DNA of 64,000 bases from Phocaeicola plebeius (GTDB taxonomy: Bacteria > Bacteroidota > Bacteroidia > Bacteroidales > Bacteroidaceae). Numbering within the stretch: position 1 is the stretch's first letter; each line of letters begins with the position of its first letter. Below are positions 42,720 through 52,802 of this stretch, one piece after another. The notes beneath the pieces were generated by a model. That model did not search any database and was not told the origin of the DNA. It worked only from the letters and a program-made list of their open reading frames with translations. The position numbers and the translations under genes are program-made. The stretch is from contig NZ_QSQT01000004.1 in the NCBI RefSeq assembly GCF_003437535.1, forward strand, positions 101,540 to 165,539. The letters run 5' to 3'.

Positions 42720-45700
42720 ATGGGATTTAATGAATTTATAAGCAAGCTGTTCGGAAACAAGGCGTCTCGTGACATGAAGGAAATTCAGCCGTGGGTAGAA
42801 AAGGTAAAAGCCGTTTATCCGGAAATTTCCAAGTTGACGAACGATGAACTACGTGCGAAAACAGAAGAACTGAAGAAGTTTATCAAGGATTCAGCCGCAG
42901 AGGAAAATAAAAAGATTGAAGAGCTGAAAGCTACGATTGAATCTACTGACCTTGAAAAACGTGAGGCTATTTTCTCTCAAATTGATAAGTTGGAGAAAGA
43001 AGTCCTGGAAAAATACGAGAAAGCACTTAGTGAAGTGTTACCGACTGCTTTTTCTATTGTAAAAGATACGGCTCGCCGTTTGTCAGAAAATGAAGAATTG
43101 GAAGTAACTGCCAGCGATTTTGATCGTGAACTTGCTGCACAGGGACGTGACTTTGTTCGTATTGAAGGTGACAAGGCTATTTGGAAGAATCATTGGAATG
43201 CGGGTGGAAACGAAATGACCTGGAACATGGTACATTACGATGTGCAGTTGTTTGGTGGCGTGGTATTGCATCAAGGTAAGATTGCGGAAATGGCAACCGG
43301 TGAAGGTAAAACCTTGGTAGCAACACTTCCGGTGTTCCTGAATGCTTTAACTGGTAATGGCGTACACGTAGTAACTGTCAACGATTATTTGGCAAAGCGT
43401 GACTCTGAGTGGATGGGCCCGCTCTATATGTTCCATGGACTGAGTGTAGATTGTATTGACAAGCATCAGCCTAACTCTGAAGCTCGTCGTCGTGCGTATA
43501 TGGCAGATATTACTTTTGGTACCAACAATGAATTCGGTTTCGATTATTTGCGTGATAATATGGCCGTTTCTCCGAAGGATTTGGTACAGCGTAAGCATAA
43601 TTATGCCATTGTCGATGAGGTGGACTCTGTATTGATTGATGATGCACGTACTCCGTTGATTATTTCTGGTCCGGTGCCTAAAGGCGACCAGCAATTATTT
43701 GAAGTACTTCGTCCGTTGGTAGAACGTCTGGTAGAAGCACAGCGTAAACTGGCTACCCAGTATCTGGCCGATGCCAAACGTTTGATTGCTTCAGATAAGA
43801 AGGAAGATCAGGAAGCTGGTTTCCTTGCTCTTTTCCGTAGCCACAAAGCATTGCCTAAAAACAAACCGTTGATTAAGTTCCTGAGCGAACCGGGTATCAA
43901 GGCTGGTATGCTGAAGACGGAAGAAATCTATATGGAACAGAATAACAAGCGTATGCCGGAAGCGGTAGAACCTTTGTATTTTGTGATTGATGAAAAACTG
44001 AAGAGCGTAGATTTGACAGATAAAGGAGTAGACCTGATTACCGGTAACTCACAGGATCCTACCTTGTTCGTACTTCCTGATATTGCAGCTCAGTTGTCTG
44101 AACTTGAAAATCAGAAAGGGCTGTCTGATGAAGAACGTCTGGCTAAGAAAGATGAGTTGATGACCAATTACGCCATTAAAGCAGAACGCGTACACACCAT
44201 TAATCAGCTGTTGAAGGCATACACCATGTTCGAAAAAGATACGGACTATGTGGTTATGGATGGTCAGGTAAAGATTGTCGACGAACAGACAGGACGTATC
44301 ATGGATGGCCGTCGTTGGAGCGATGGTTTGCACCAGGCTGTAGAAGCCAAGGAAGGTGTGAAGGTAGAAGCTGCTACACAGACCTTTGCAACTATCACCT
44401 TACAGAACTACTTCCGTATGTACCATAAGTTGTCAGGTATGACCGGTACTGCAGAAACAGAAGCTGGAGAGTTCTGGGATATCTATAAGCTGGATGTAGT
44501 GGTGATTCCGACAAATCGTCCGATTGCCCGTATCGATATGAACGACCGCGTTTATAAAACGAAACGTGAGAAATATAAAGCTGTAATCGAAGAAATTGAG
44601 AAGATGGTACAGGCTGGTCGTCCGGTGCTGGTAGGTACTACTTCAGTAGAAATTTCAGAAATGTTGAGCAAGATGCTTACCTTGCGTAAGATCGAACATA
44701 ATGTATTGAATGCAAAGTTACACCAGAAGGAAGCTGAAATTGTAGCGAAAGCAGGTCAGAGTTCTACGGTAACTATTGCTACGAACATGGCTGGTCGTGG
44801 TACCGATATTAAGCTGAGCGCAGAAGTGAAAGCTGCCGGTGGTTTGGCCATTATTGGTACAGAACGTCACGAATCACGTCGTGTAGACCGTCAGTTGCGT
44901 GGTCGTGCCGGACGTCAGGGAGACCCGGGTTCTTCTGTATTCTTCGTATCGTTGGAAGACGATTTGATGCGTCTGTTCTCATCCGACCGTATTGCTACTG
45001 TGATGGATAAGTTAGGATTCAAGGAGGGAGAAATGATTGAGCACAAGATGATTTCTAACTCCATTGAACGTGCGCAGAAGAAGGTGGAAGAAAACAACTT
45101 CGGTATCCGTAAACGTCTGTTGGAATACGATGACGTGATGAACAAGCAGCGTACAGTGGTTTACACCAAACGTCGTCATGCACTTATGGGAGAACGTATC
45201 GGAATGGATATTGTGGATATGATTTGGGAACGTTGTTACAATGCCGTACAGCAGCCGACTTATGATGATGCCAAGATGGAAATTCTTCAGGTACTGGCTA
45301 TGGAAGCTCCGTTTACTGAAGAAGATTTCCGTTCCAAGAAGAAAGACGATCTGGCAGAGCAGACTTTTCAGGAAGCTATGGCATTGTTCAAACATAAGAC
45401 TGAACGTATGGCTCAGATTGCTAATCCGGTTATCAAGCAGGTATATGAGGCTCAGGGACACATGTATGAGAATATCATGATACCTATTACCGATGGCAAG
45501 CGTATGTACAACATTTCAGTAAATTTGAAAGCTGCATACGAAAGCGAATCAAAAGAAATTGTGAAGTCGTTCGAAAAAGCTATCTTGTTGCATACAATTG
45601 ACGATGCATGGAAAGAAAACTTGCGTGAACTGGATGAACTGAAACATTCTGTACAGAACGCAAGCTATGAGCAGAAAGATCCGCTGTTGATTTTCAAACT

Positions 45701-46016
45701 GGAATCTGTGAATCTGTTTGATAACATGGTCAACAAGATAAATAATAATACCATTTCTGTATTGATGCGTGGTCAGATACCGGTACAGGAACCGGAACAG
45801 GTGCGTGAAGCAGCTCCTGAACCTCAGGCTCCTCGTCAGCAGTATCGTGAAGAAAAGCAGGATTTGACTGACCCAGATCAGCGTGAAGCTGCAGGTCGCG
45901 ATACTCGTGAACAGAAGCAAGAGCCTTATCGCGCAGAAAAGACAGTCGGTCGCAATGACCCATGTCCTTGTGGCAGCGGATTGAAATATAAGAACTGTCA
46001 CGGTAAGAATGCTTGA
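42720..46016 (+). CDS. secA: Preprotein translocase ATPase SecA
   Basis: 1098 residues, longer than the 900 of E. coli SecA because of inserts in the N-terminal (residues 55-110) and nucleotide-binding regions (340-460), as in other Bacteroidetes. ATPase motor: MATGEGKT near 186-193, [19 protein letters not shown] (DEAD-type box), GTDIKLS, and [13 protein letters not shown]. The C-terminus has the zinc-binding SEC-C motif [13 protein letters not shown] after a flexible Pro/Gln/Glu-rich linker. Drives protein export through SecYEG from the cytoplasmic face. Followed by a terminator. Confidence 0.98.
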   Translation: MGFNEFISKLFGNKASRDMKEIQPWVEKVKAVYPEISKLTNDELRAKTEELKKFIKDSAAEENKKIEELKATIESTDLEKREAIFSQIDKLEKEVLEKYEKALSEVLPTAFSIVKDTARRLSENEELEVTASDFDRELAAQGRDFVRIEGDKAIWKNHWNAGGNEMTWNMVHYDVQLFGGVVLHQGKIAEMATGEGKTLVATLPVFLNALTGNGVHVVTVNDYLAKRDSEWMGPLYMFHGLSVDCIDKHQPNSEARRRAYMADITFGTNNEFGFDYLRDNMAVSPKDLVQRKHNYAIVDEVDSVLIDDARTPLIISGPVPKGDQQLFEVLRPLVERLVEAQRKLATQYLADAKRLIASDKKEDQEAGFLALFRSHKALPKNKPLIKFLSEPGIKAGMLKTEEIYMEQNNKRMPEAVEPLYFVIDEKLKSVDLTDKGVDLITGNSQDPTLFVLPDIAAQLSELENQKGLSDEERLAKKDELMTNYAIKAERVHTINQLLKAYTMFEKDTDYVVMDGQVKIVDEQTGRIMDGRRWSDGLHQAVEAKEGVKVEAATQTFATITLQNYFRMYHKLSGMTGTAETEAGEFWDIYKLDVVVIPTNRPIARIDMNDRVYKTKREKYKAVIEEIEKMVQAGRPVLVGTTSVEISEMLSKMLTLRKIEHNVLNAKLHQKEAEIVAKAGQSSTVTIATNMAGRGTDIKLSAEVKAAGGLAIIGTERHESRRVDRQLRGRAGRQGDPGSSVFFVSLEDDLMRLFSSDRIATVMDKLGFKEGEMIEHKMISNSIERAQKKVEENNFGIRKRLLEYDDVMNKQRTVVYTKRRHALMGERIGMDIVDMIWERCYNAVQQPTYDDAKMEILQVLAMEAPFTEEDFRSKKKDDLAEQTFQEAMALFKHKTERMAQIANPVIKQVYEAQGHMYENIMIPITDGKRMYNISVNLKAAYESESKEIVKSFEKAILLHTIDDAWKENLRELDELKHSVQNASYEQKDPLLIFKLESVNLFDNMVNKINNNTISVLMRGQIPVQEPEQVREAAPEPQAPRQQYREEKQDLTDPDQREAAGRDTREQKQEPYRAEKTVGRNDPCPCGSGLKYKNCHGKNA

Positions 46017-46040
46017 TTAGGCATTTGATTGAGATATTTG

Positions 46041-46120
46041 AGACACGGTTTTCACCGTTTGCAGATTTTTATTTCTTAATTTAGAATAATCTGTGAAAAC
46101 GATGGAATCCGTGTCTTTTT
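46041..46120 (+). terminator. secA terminator
   Basis: AGACACGG...CCGTGTCT stem with further pairing inside (TTTTCACCG region with TGAAAACG, AGATT with AATCT) and a T run after it. The T run merges into the next promoter. Confidence 0.75.
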
Positions 46121-46127
46121 TATTTAT

Positions 46128-46135
46128 TATTTTTG
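46128..46135 (+). promoter_or_regulatory. -7 box TATTTTTG of the lipoprotein gene
   Basis: Exact match 33 bases upstream of the ATG at 46161, next to the secA terminator T run. Confidence 0.6.
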
Positions 46136-46160
46136 TTTGCGAACAAAAAAGTAGTGAATT

Positions 46161-47150
46161 ATGAAGAAATACATCGTGGCCGGAATCCTTTTTGCAGCTA
46201 CCATGCTGGTTTCATGCGGAGGACTTCAGTCTTTTACATTTGATCAGTTATATCCTGCAGAAGTCACTTTTCCAGAACAAGTCCGCACGGTGGCAGTAGT
46301 AAATCATGCGCCTGCCATTCCTTCCCCTAAAAAGAATTTGCTGACATTGGGAAAATTAGATGGAGATGGAAAAGTGTTGTCAGAAACTCTGGCCGGAGGC
46401 CTGGCGGATAGTCGTTATTTTCAGCAGGTAGTTATTTCTGATTCAGCGATTACACAGGAGCTGACAGAAGGAGAAATTCTTCCTCAACCGGTAGTAGACA
46501 GCCTGGCTCAGGTACTTGGAGTAGACATGATTCTTTCCGTAGACAGAATCCAATTGCTGACTGGTAAGAAAGAGATTTATTATCCGGGCTTGATGGTTCC
46601 TTTTGCTGCTTTTGATTTGAAAATGCGTCCTGTGCTGCGTGCATATATTCCTTCTCGGGTAATGCCAGTCGTGACTATCAGCAAGGTAGATAGCTTGTTG
46701 TGGGATTTGAATCCCACATTGTCTGATCATGACGTGGTGAACGAAGCCTCTCAGCACACAGGTTTTACACTCGTAAATCAACTGGTGCCTCATTGGAAGA
46801 GTGTGGATCGCATTTATTTTGATGGAGGAAATCCGGATATGCGTGATGCGGCTGTTTCGTTGCGTGAAGGAGACTGGCAGGAAGCCGGTCGCTTGTGGAA
46901 GAACTTATACGACTCATTGAAGAAGGGAAAGTTAAAATCGCGTGCCGCCTTCAATATGGCTTTGGCTTGTGAGGTACAGGGAATGATGAGCGAAGCTGTT
47001 GACTGGATTGAGAAGTCAAAAAGCTGTGCTGCTAAAGGTTCGGAAGAAGAACGTGCTGCTCTCTTTTATTCTACAATTTTACAGGAGCGGGCTAAGGATT
47101 TTCAGTTGCTGAACCTCCAAATGGCGCGTTTTGGCAACAAATTCAATTAA
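46161..47150 (+). CDS. Lipoprotein, DUF6340-like
   Basis: 329 residues. Lipoprotein signal with lipobox LVSC (Cys near residue 19) and GG after it. QVRTVAVVNHAP and LADSRYFQQVVISDS, then DMILSVDRIQL resemble DUF6340 lipoproteins of Bacteroidetes; a helical TPR-like C-terminus follows (KSRAAFNMALACEVQGMMSEA). Function unknown. Probably outer-membrane anchored. The family name is from memory of the pattern and less sure than the lipoprotein call. Confidence 0.78.
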   Translation: MKKYIVAGILFAATMLVSCGGLQSFTFDQLYPAEVTFPEQVRTVAVVNHAPAIPSPKKNLLTLGKLDGDGKVLSETLAGGLADSRYFQQVVISDSAITQELTEGEILPQPVVDSLAQVLGVDMILSVDRIQLLTGKKEIYYPGLMVPFAAFDLKMRPVLRAYIPSRVMPVVTISKVDSLLWDLNPTLSDHDVVNEASQHTGFTLVNQLVPHWKSVDRIYFDGGNPDMRDAAVSLREGDWQEAGRLWKNLYDSLKKGKLKSRAAFNMALACEVQGMMSEAVDWIEKSKSCAAKGSEEERAALFYSTILQERAKDFQLLNLQMARFGNKFN

Positions 47151-47176
47151 TAATATCTTGTTCGATTCATTTTTTT

Positions 47177-47192
47177 TGTACATTTGAGTACA
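47177..47192 (+). promoter_or_regulatory. -7 box TACATTTG within a TGTAC/GTACA palindrome
   Basis: The -7 box 47179-47186 is exact and lies 24 bases upstream of the ATG at 47210. It is embedded in TGTACATTTGAGTACA, a 5-bp inverted repeat with 6-base spacer, which could be an operator. Confidence 0.5.
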
Positions 47193-47209
47193 TAAAAAGA
47201 ATATAGCCT

Positions 47210-47659
47210 ATGAAAATGAGTGAACAATCACGTGCTTCAATAGTCTCGGCTCTGAAAACAGCCCTTTGCCGGTATACATCAGAAGGAGATGAAACGGTCG
47301 TTACAGATATTCATTTGCAACCCAACTCAGAAAGTGGTGAGCTGATTATTTTCGACGATGACGATCAGGAATTGTCGCGTACGATTATCAATGAGTGGGT
47401 AGAATATGAGAGTGATGACTTCTATACTGTAGTAGAACCGATTCTTCGTGCTGAGGTTGAGGCGCTGAAAGAGAGCGGAAAACTGGAGAAGCTTTGTCTG
47501 ATGAAGCCTTACTCTTTTGTACTGGTAGACGAAGACAAAGAAACGGTAGCCGAATTGCTTCTTGTGGACGAAGATGATACCTTGCTACTGAATGATGAGC
47601 TGCTAAAAGGGCTGGATGAAGAACTGGATGCCTTTTTGAAGGATTTGCTGGAACGTTAA
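47210..47659 (+). CDS. Small acidic protein of unknown function
   Basis: 149 residues, strongly acidic (DDDDQE near 50, DEDDTLLLNDELLKGLDEELD near the end). No signal peptide or membrane segment; cytoplasmic. No family recognised. It may be co-transcribed with the MBL-fold gene 11 bases downstream. A start two codons later (MSEQ) is equally possible. Confidence 0.75.
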   Translation: MKMSEQSRASIVSALKTALCRYTSEGDETVVTDIHLQPNSESGELIIFDDDDQELSRTIINEWVEYESDDFYTVVEPILRAEVEALKESGKLEKLCLMKPYSFVLVDEDKETVAELLLVDEDDTLLLNDELLKGLDEELDAFLKDLLER

Positions 47660-47670
47660 ATTCCGATAGA

Positions 47671-48669
47671 ATGGGAGAGCGAATCACATTCCGCCGCAAT
47701 GAGGGGTTGCGAAGCATACATCCTCATTGGAGAGGGAATCCGACGGTGAATGGTAAGTTTTTTAACCGTCAGCATCGTTGGAAGCCAGGTGTAGGGAGTG
47801 TCCTGAAATGGCGTTTCTCTCCTAATCCTCAGCGGAAAGAAAAGCGTACAATCAAGTGGAATCCCAAAGTACATTATCTCACTTCCTTGGAGAAAGTGGT
47901 GGGTAATTCATTGATTTGGCTGGGGCATAACTCTTTTTTTCTTCAACTGGGTGGAAAGCGTTTGATGATTGATCCTGTATATGGAAGCATTCCGTTTGTC
48001 AAACGCCGAAGTCAATTTCCTGCCGATCCGTCTATCTTTCGTCAGATAGATTATCTGCTTATTAGTCATGATCATTTTGACCATCTGGATAAACCGAGTG
48101 TGGCACGTCTGGTAGCAGACAATCCTCAACTTAAACTTTTTTGTGGTTTGAACACGGGGGCTTTGATTAAAAGCTGGTTTCCTAATCTGAAAGTGATAGA
48201 GGCCGCATGGTATGAACAGTATGTCGACGGTGATTTCCGCTTGACTTTTTTACCTGCACAGCACTGGAGCAAGCGTGGTGTGAGCGATGGAGGAGAGCGC
48301 TTGTGGGGTTCCTTTATGATTCAGGGAGATGGGATTACCATTTACAATAGTGGAGATACCGGATATGCCCGGCATTTTGAAGAAATAGCCGGATTTTTCT
48401 TTCACATAGATTATTGCATGGTAGGAATCGGAGCTTACAAACCTCGCTGGTTTATGAAGCCGAATCATATATCTCCATATGATGCATTAACTGCTTCGGC
48501 CGATTTGCATGCAAAGGTTACAATTCCGATGCATTATGGCACTTTTGACCTTTCAGATGAACCCTTGTTCGATCCTCCTCATGTGTTTGCGGCAGAAGCC
48601 AAGAAGCGCGGTATGCCGGTCATTATTCCTGAGTTAGGAGAAATTATCAAGTTGCAGCCGATTCGATAG
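47671..48669 (+). CDS. MBL-fold metal-dependent hydrolase, NAPE-PLD-like
   Basis: 332 residues. The metallo-beta-lactamase signature is complete: ISHDHFDHLD near residues 129-138, then LPAQHW, NSGDTGY and IPMHYGTFDL for two metal ions. The long N-terminal extension and WLGHNSFFLQLGGKRLMIDPV (in part) match the NAPE-PLD/UlaG-like branch, which cleaves phosphodiesters of N-acylethanolamine lipids in animals. Bacterial substrate unknown. No signal peptide. Confidence 0.85.
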   Translation: MGERITFRRNEGLRSIHPHWRGNPTVNGKFFNRQHRWKPGVGSVLKWRFSPNPQRKEKRTIKWNPKVHYLTSLEKVVGNSLIWLGHNSFFLQLGGKRLMIDPVYGSIPFVKRRSQFPADPSIFRQIDYLLISHDHFDHLDKPSVARLVADNPQLKLFCGLNTGALIKSWFPNLKVIEAAWYEQYVDGDFRLTFLPAQHWSKRGVSDGGERLWGSFMIQGDGITIYNSGDTGYARHFEEIAGFFFHIDYCMVGIGAYKPRWFMKPNHISPYDALTASADLHAKVTIPMHYGTFDLSDEPLFDPPHVFAAEAKKRGMPVIIPELGEIIKLQPIR

Positions 48670-48694
48670 AGATTATATCGTCAAAAAAATAAAA

Positions 48695-48749
48695 AAGTCC
48701 GGAAATCTCATCTTCTGCATGTTGTCAGAAAATAGATTTCCGGACTTTC
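48695..48749 (+). terminator. Terminator after the MBL-fold gene
   Basis: AAAAGTCCGGAAATCT pairs with AGATTTCCGGACTTTC over a loop of about 25 bases; A-rich before it. It can also serve the minus-strand small gene at 48807. Confidence 0.8.
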
Positions 48750-48806
48750 TATTGTCAATTGTTTTGTTTTCGAATTATAATAAATCCGCCGGTCATCGGC
48801 AGCGGG

Positions 48807-48902
48807 TTACTTCGTGTGAGCGTTTTCACTCAACATGACGTACCCCCAGATCATAGGATCTGCATTTGCAATCTTCTTGAAAATCTTTGTTACCTTTTTC
48901 AT
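48807..48902 (-). CDS. 31-residue small protein
   Basis: Minus-strand frame of 31 codons, beginning MKKVTKIFKKIANADPM and ending LSENAHTK. It has a cationic N-terminus then a more hydrophobic centre (MIWGYVML). Support: a purine-rich AAAGGATAACAG just before the ATG, an exact -7 box 190 bases upstream, a long leader and a terminator hairpin after the stop. No family recognised. Too short for standard gene finders, so it may be missing from other annotations. Confidence 0.6.
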   Translation of the reverse strand: MKKVTKIFKKIANADPMIWGYVMLSENAHTK

Positions 48903-49084
48903 AACTGTTATCCTTTCATTTGCTTTTTGTTAGTACCTATTGTATCTTAATCTCTAGTTTAGTTATTGTTTTTCGAGGTGCTCTTCGCAGAGGACCTTTC
49001 AAATCTTTGTTACCTATTGTTGTTATCCTTAATCTTTTTATCCTTTCCTCCAGAACCCTTTCAGGTTCCTTCGTTCGTTTTATT
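48903..49084 (-). promoter_or_regulatory. Structured leader of the 31-residue gene, with internal duplication
   Basis: About 180 bases between promoter and ATG. Two hairpins are visible on the minus strand: GAACC/GGTTC, and CTCT-GCGA-AGAG with a GNRA-type tetraloop. The block AAGGATAACA followed by GGTAACAAAGATTT occurs twice, once here (about 48996-49031) and once across the real start codon. In the upstream copy ATA replaces ATG. A cis-regulatory RNA is possible. Confidence 0.4.
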
Positions 49085-49090
49085 ACACTG

Positions 49091-49098
49091 CAAAGGTA
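49091..49098 (-). promoter_or_regulatory. -7 box TACCTTTG of the 31-residue gene
   Basis: Exact TAnnTTTG match on the minus strand. Confidence 0.6.
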
Positions 49099-49248
49099 AT
49101 GCCTTTTTTTTGAAAAACATGTTTTAAAGCATATAATTTTATTTTTTCCTCTTTTTATTGACATAAATCAATGTATGAGGATAAGCTGACAATAGGCCTT
49201 GTCCCCTTGTCAGTAGTATCTGACAATTTGTCTTCTTTGGTATAAAAT

Positions 49249-49280
49249 AAGGGCTGCCACAGTGTCATGTGACAGCCCTT
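49249..49280 (-). terminator. valS terminator
   Basis: AAGGGCTGCCAC pairs with GTGACAGCCCTT (one mismatch, 8-base loop) 28 bases after the valS stop, with a T-rich stretch on the minus strand. Confidence 0.85.
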
Positions 49281-49307
49281 GTGAATAAATATTTCTCGGC
49301 TAAAAAC

Positions 49308-51986
49308 TTAACGCTTCAATGCCGCAATGCTTTCTTTCAATGCCGCAATTTTTGTTTCGGCATCAGCCTGTTTCTTGCGTTCCATTTCAATGACATTGGC
49401 CGGAGCCTTGCTGACAAACTTTTCGTTGCTCAGCTTTTTCATTACGCTTTGCAAGAATCCTTCCTGATATTTCAGGTCAGCTTCCAGTTTCTTCAGCTCT
49501 TCTTCTACGTTAATCAGGTTACCCAATGGTACGGCATATTCTGTAGTACCCACCATGAAGGCAGCAGCTCCTTCCGACTTGGTTTCTACCTGCTTGATTT
49601 CTGACAAGTTGCAGAGTTTGGCAATTACAGAACCAAAGCCGGCTACCGGATTTTCTCCAGTTACTTCAAGTGCCAAAGCTTCTTTCTGTGCAATGTTCTT
49701 CTGCAGGCGGATGGTACGGATGCCACTGATTACTTCTTTCACAGCTTCAAACTGTGCAATCAGTGTTTCGTTGTAAGGCATGTCTTTTACGAGTGTCTGT
49801 GTCATGATGCTTTCGCCCGGCTGACGGTCGTAAATGTGCTGCCACAACTCTTCTGTGATGAACGGCATGAACGGATGGAGCAGTTTCAGCAAGGTTTCAA
49901 AGAATGCTAATGTCTTTTCGTAGGTTACCTTGTCGATAGGCTGTCCGTATGCAGGTTTCACCATTTCCAGGTACCAGCTTGAGAATTCATCCCAGAACAA
50001 CTTATACACAGCCATCAATGCTTCGCTCAGACGGTATTTACCGAAGAGGTCGTTTACTTCTTCTGCGGTCTTAGCCAGCATAGAGTCAAACCATTCAGTG
50101 GCCAGTTTGGCGTATTCCGGCTGTTTGATGTCGGCTACCTGCCAGCCTTTTACCAGACGGAAGGCATTCCATATCTTGTTGTTGAAGTTACGTCCTTGTT
50201 CGCAAAGTGCTTCATCGAAGAGAATATCGTTTCCGGCAGGAGCAGCCAGCATCATACCCATACGCACTCCGTCGGCACCGAACTGTTCAATCAGTTCCAG
50301 CGGGTCGGGTGAGTTACCGAGTGATTTTGACATCTTACGGCCAATCTTGTCGCGTACGATACCGGTGAAGTATACGTTGCGGAACGGCATGTCGCCCATG
50401 TATTCGTAGCCAGCCATAATCATACGTGCTACCCAGAAGAAAATGATGTCCGGTCCGGTTACCAGGTCGGCAGTCGGGTAGTAGTACTTGATTTCTTCGT
50501 TGCTCGGGTTATTGATACCGTCGAACAATGAAATCGGCCACAACCATGAAGAGAACCAGGTGTCGAGACAGTCATCCTCCTGACGCAAATCTTCCATCTT
50601 CAGGTTTGCATCTCCGGTTTTTTCCTTAGCCAGTTCCAATGCCTGTTCCGGAGTTTCAGCTACTACGAAACCACCTTTCGGCAAGTAGTAAGCCGGAATA
50701 CGGTGTCCCCACCACAGCTGACGGCTGATACACCAGTCTTTAATGTTTTCCAGCCAGTTGCGGTATGTATTCTTATATTTGGCAGGGTAGAACTTCAACT
50801 CGTCGTTCATTACCGGCGGCAATGCCATATCAGCGAAATGCTGCATCTTGAGGAACCACTGCATAGACAGTTTCGGTTCGATGGCTACGTTGGTACGTTC
50901 AGAGAAACCTACCTTATTTGTATAAGCTTCTACCTTTTCCAGCAATCCTGCTGCATCCAGGTCTTTTTCAATCTGCGCACGTACGTCGAAACGATCCATA
51001 CCTACATACAGTCCTGCAGCTTCACTCAGTGTACCGTTGTCATTGAAAATATCAATAGAAGGAAGGTTGTATTTTTCTCCCAGCATGTAGTCGTTCACGT
51101 CGTGTGCCGGAGTAACTTTCAAACAACCAGTACCGAATTCAATGTCTACATAGCTGTCTTCAATAACCGGAATCACACGTCCTACCAGCGGAACGATAAC
51201 TTTCTTACCTTTCAGCCACTGGTTCTTCGGGTCTGCCGGGTTGATGCACATAGCTGTATCACCCATGATGGTTTCCGGACGAGTTGTAGCTACTACGGCA
51301 TAACGGCGACCCTGTGCGTCGCGGTGTACGATTTCACCTTCAGCTCCGGTTTCACCGCTCATGTCGTCATCAGCTACGTAATAACGCAGGTAATACAGTT
51401 TGCTATGCTCTTCTTTGTAGATTACTTCTTCGTCAGACAGGGCAGTCAGTGCTTTCGGGTCCCAGTTTACCATACGTACGCCACGGTAAATCAGCCCCTT
51501 GTTATAAAGGTCCACGAATACCTTGATTACGCTCTTGCTACGGGTTTCGTCCATGGTGAAAGCCGTACGGTCCCAGTCGCATGATGCGCCCAGTTTGCGG
51601 AGCTGCTTCAGAATGATGCCTCCGTGTTCTTCTGTCCACGCCCATGCATGTTTCAAGAACTCTTCACGCGTAAGGTCTGTTTTCTTGATGCCTTGTTGAG
51701 CCAGACGGTTTACCACCTTTGCTTCAGTAGCGATGGATGCATGGTCTGTACCCGGTACCCAGCACGCATTCTTTCCCATCATGCGGGCACGTCTTACAAG
51801 AATATCCTGGATGGTATTGTTCAGCATGTGTCCCATGTGGAGCACTCCCGTCACGTTAGGGGGAGGAATGACGACGGTGTAAGGTTCACGTCCGTCGGGT
51901 TTAGAACTGAAAAGTTTGTGGTCCAGCCAATACTGGTACCATTTTCCCTCCACGTCAGCGGGATTGTACTTACTTGCTAATTCCAT
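49308..51986 (-). CDS. valS: Valyl-tRNA synthetase
   Basis: 892 residues, class I synthetase. HIGH-type motif [14 protein letters not shown] near residue 40-53; KMSKSLGNS near 547-555; editing domain between them ([12 protein letters not shown]). The C-terminal coiled-coil arm ([20 protein letters not shown] and [16 protein letters not shown]) is typical of ValRS and binds the tRNA. Charges tRNA-Val in the cytoplasm. Own promoter and terminator, so monocistronic. Confidence 0.98.
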   Translation of the reverse strand: MELASKYNPADVEGKWYQYWLDHKLFSSKPDGREPYTVVIPPPNVTGVLHMGHMLNNTIQDILVRRARMMGKNACWVPGTDHASIATEAKVVNRLAQQGIKKTDLTREEFLKHAWAWTEEHGGIILKQLRKLGASCDWDRTAFTMDETRSKSVIKVFVDLYNKGLIYRGVRMVNWDPKALTALSDEEVIYKEEHSKLYYLRYYVADDDMSGETGAEGEIVHRDAQGRRYAVVATTRPETIMGDTAMCINPADPKNQWLKGKKVIVPLVGRVIPVIEDSYVDIEFGTGCLKVTPAHDVNDYMLGEKYNLPSIDIFNDNGTLSEAAGLYVGMDRFDVRAQIEKDLDAAGLLEKVEAYTNKVGFSERTNVAIEPKLSMQWFLKMQHFADMALPPVMNDELKFYPAKYKNTYRNWLENIKDWCISRQLWWGHRIPAYYLPKGGFVVAETPEQALELAKEKTGDANLKMEDLRQEDDCLDTWFSSWLWPISLFDGINNPSNEEIKYYYPTADLVTGPDIIFFWVARMIMAGYEYMGDMPFRNVYFTGIVRDKIGRKMSKSLGNSPDPLELIEQFGADGVRMGMMLAAPAGNDILFDEALCEQGRNFNNKIWNAFRLVKGWQVADIKQPEYAKLATEWFDSMLAKTAEEVNDLFGKYRLSEALMAVYKLFWDEFSSWYLEMVKPAYGQPIDKVTYEKTLAFFETLLKLLHPFMPFITEELWQHIYDRQPGESIMTQTLVKDMPYNETLIAQFEAVKEVISGIRTIRLQKNIAQKEALALEVTGENPVAGFGSVIAKLCNLSEIKQVETKSEGAAAFMVGTTEYAVPLGNLINVEEELKKLEADLKYQEGFLQSVMKKLSNEKFVSKAPANVIEMERKKQADAETKIAALKESIAALKR

Positions 51987-52029
51987 GGTTATAATATCTT
52001 TATTATTATGTTTATCGTATAATCGGCTG

Positions 52030-52037
52030 CAAAAATA
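52030..52037 (-). promoter_or_regulatory. -7 box TATTTTTG of valS
   Basis: Exact match on the minus strand, 44 bases upstream of the valS ATG. Confidence 0.6.
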
Positions 52038-52121
52038 ATAAAACTACTTGGATTTTAGGGGGCTTTGCCCGAAAACTTCATTTGTTCTGGCCCGATAGTG
52101 TAAGTACAGGTATTTTTTCTT

Positions 52122-52129
52122 TACCTTTG
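52122..52129 (+). promoter_or_regulatory. -7 box TACCTTTG of the NifX/NifB-like gene
   Basis: Exact match 29 bases upstream of the ATG at 52158. Confidence 0.65.
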
Positions 52130-52157
52130 CGCCAATAAATTATCAAATAATGCGCGT

Positions 52158-52535
52158 ATGAAAAAGATAGCTTTACCTACAAGAAACGGTCTGATAGACG
52201 ATCATTTCGGTCATTGTGAGTTTTACACCATTTTCACTGTCGATGAAGAAAACCGCATTGTACGCACACAAGTGCTTCCTTCTCCACAATGCTGTGGATG
52301 TAAGTCGGACATTGCTTCCAAATTGCAGGCAGACGGGGTGACTGTAATGCTGGCCGGAAATATGGGCGCAGGTGCGCTGGCAAAACTTTCAGCTTGTGGC
52401 ATAGAAGTAATCAGAGGATGCCATGGCTCTGTGATGGAGGTGGCTGAGGCCTATCTGGCTGGAAAGATACAGGATTCTGGCGTAGGCTGCGATCATCATC
52501 ATGAGGGCGGAGAACATCAATGCCCTAACCATTAA
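52158..52535 (+). CDS. NifX/NifB-type iron-molybdenum cofactor-binding domain protein
   Basis: 125 residues. MKKIALPTRNGLIDDHFGHCEFYTIF and GNMGAGALAKLSACGIEVIRG (each in part) are the dinitrogenase FeMo-cofactor fold, about 100 residues. Extra Cys residues (PQCCGCKSD near 43) and a His/Cys-rich tail (CDHHHEGGEHQCPNH) suggest metal binding. No nitrogenase genes are nearby, so it is likely one of the stand-alone members that carry Fe-S or metal clusters for other purposes. Confidence 0.85.
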   Translation: MKKIALPTRNGLIDDHFGHCEFYTIFTVDEENRIVRTQVLPSPQCCGCKSDIASKLQADGVTVMLAGNMGAGALAKLSACGIEVIRGCHGSVMEVAEAYLAGKIQDSGVGCDHHHEGGEHQCPNH

Positions 52536-52579
52536 AGAGTATCTCCTTTATATATAAAGGGAAATGGAGCACAGTGTTT

Positions 52580-52683
52580 TATGTTTTCCTTACGCAAACC
52601 GTACGTTTCTCGTGGCGGAGCTATACGTTTCCCGTCCGGAAAACATAAGGTTTTGCGCAGGGAAACATAGAAAGTGTATAGTG
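52580..52683. repeat. Degenerate phased palindrome array, about 4 units of 22 bp
   Basis: Units start at 52580, 52602, 52624 and 52646, beginning TATGTTT, TACGTTT, TACGTTT and TAAGGTT. Each has an imperfect dyad with GTTT on the left and mostly AAAC on the right. A following AAAGTGTATAGTGAC resembles the start of the tail of the arrays at 15901 and 63856. Lies 3' of the NifX-like gene and 5' of the next promoter, in a 267-base gap that holds nothing else. Confidence 0.6.
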
Positions 52684-52770
52684 ACTTTAAAAACATTTTA
52701 TGGGCGTATAAAAGATGAAAATACTGTGTTGAAGAAAGCGGGTAACGTGCATTCTTTCTTGTAAAATCTT

Positions 52771-52778
52771 TATATTTG
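52771..52778 (+). promoter_or_regulatory. -7 box TATATTTG of the metallophosphoesterase gene
   Basis: Exact match 32 bases upstream of the ATG at 52803. A TTG at 52776 lies inside the box and is not a credible start. Confidence 0.65.
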
Positions 52779-52802
52779 CAAGAGATTATCAACTGCTTCT
52801 TT

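Noticed and set aside
48937..49164. 75-codon minus-strand frame before the 31-residue gene
   Set aside because: Its ATG lies upstream of the predicted promoter (49091) and it runs through the structured leader. The basic C-terminal half could be meaningful, but no start codon is available after the promoter.
50703..51584. 293-codon plus-strand frame inside valS
   Set aside because: Antisense to the conserved editing and core domains of ValRS; long only because of codon bias on the other strand.
52158..52535. NifX/NifB-like gene as evidence of nitrogen fixation
   Set aside because: No nitrogenase or other nif genes nearby; stand-alone members of this family occur in non-fixers.
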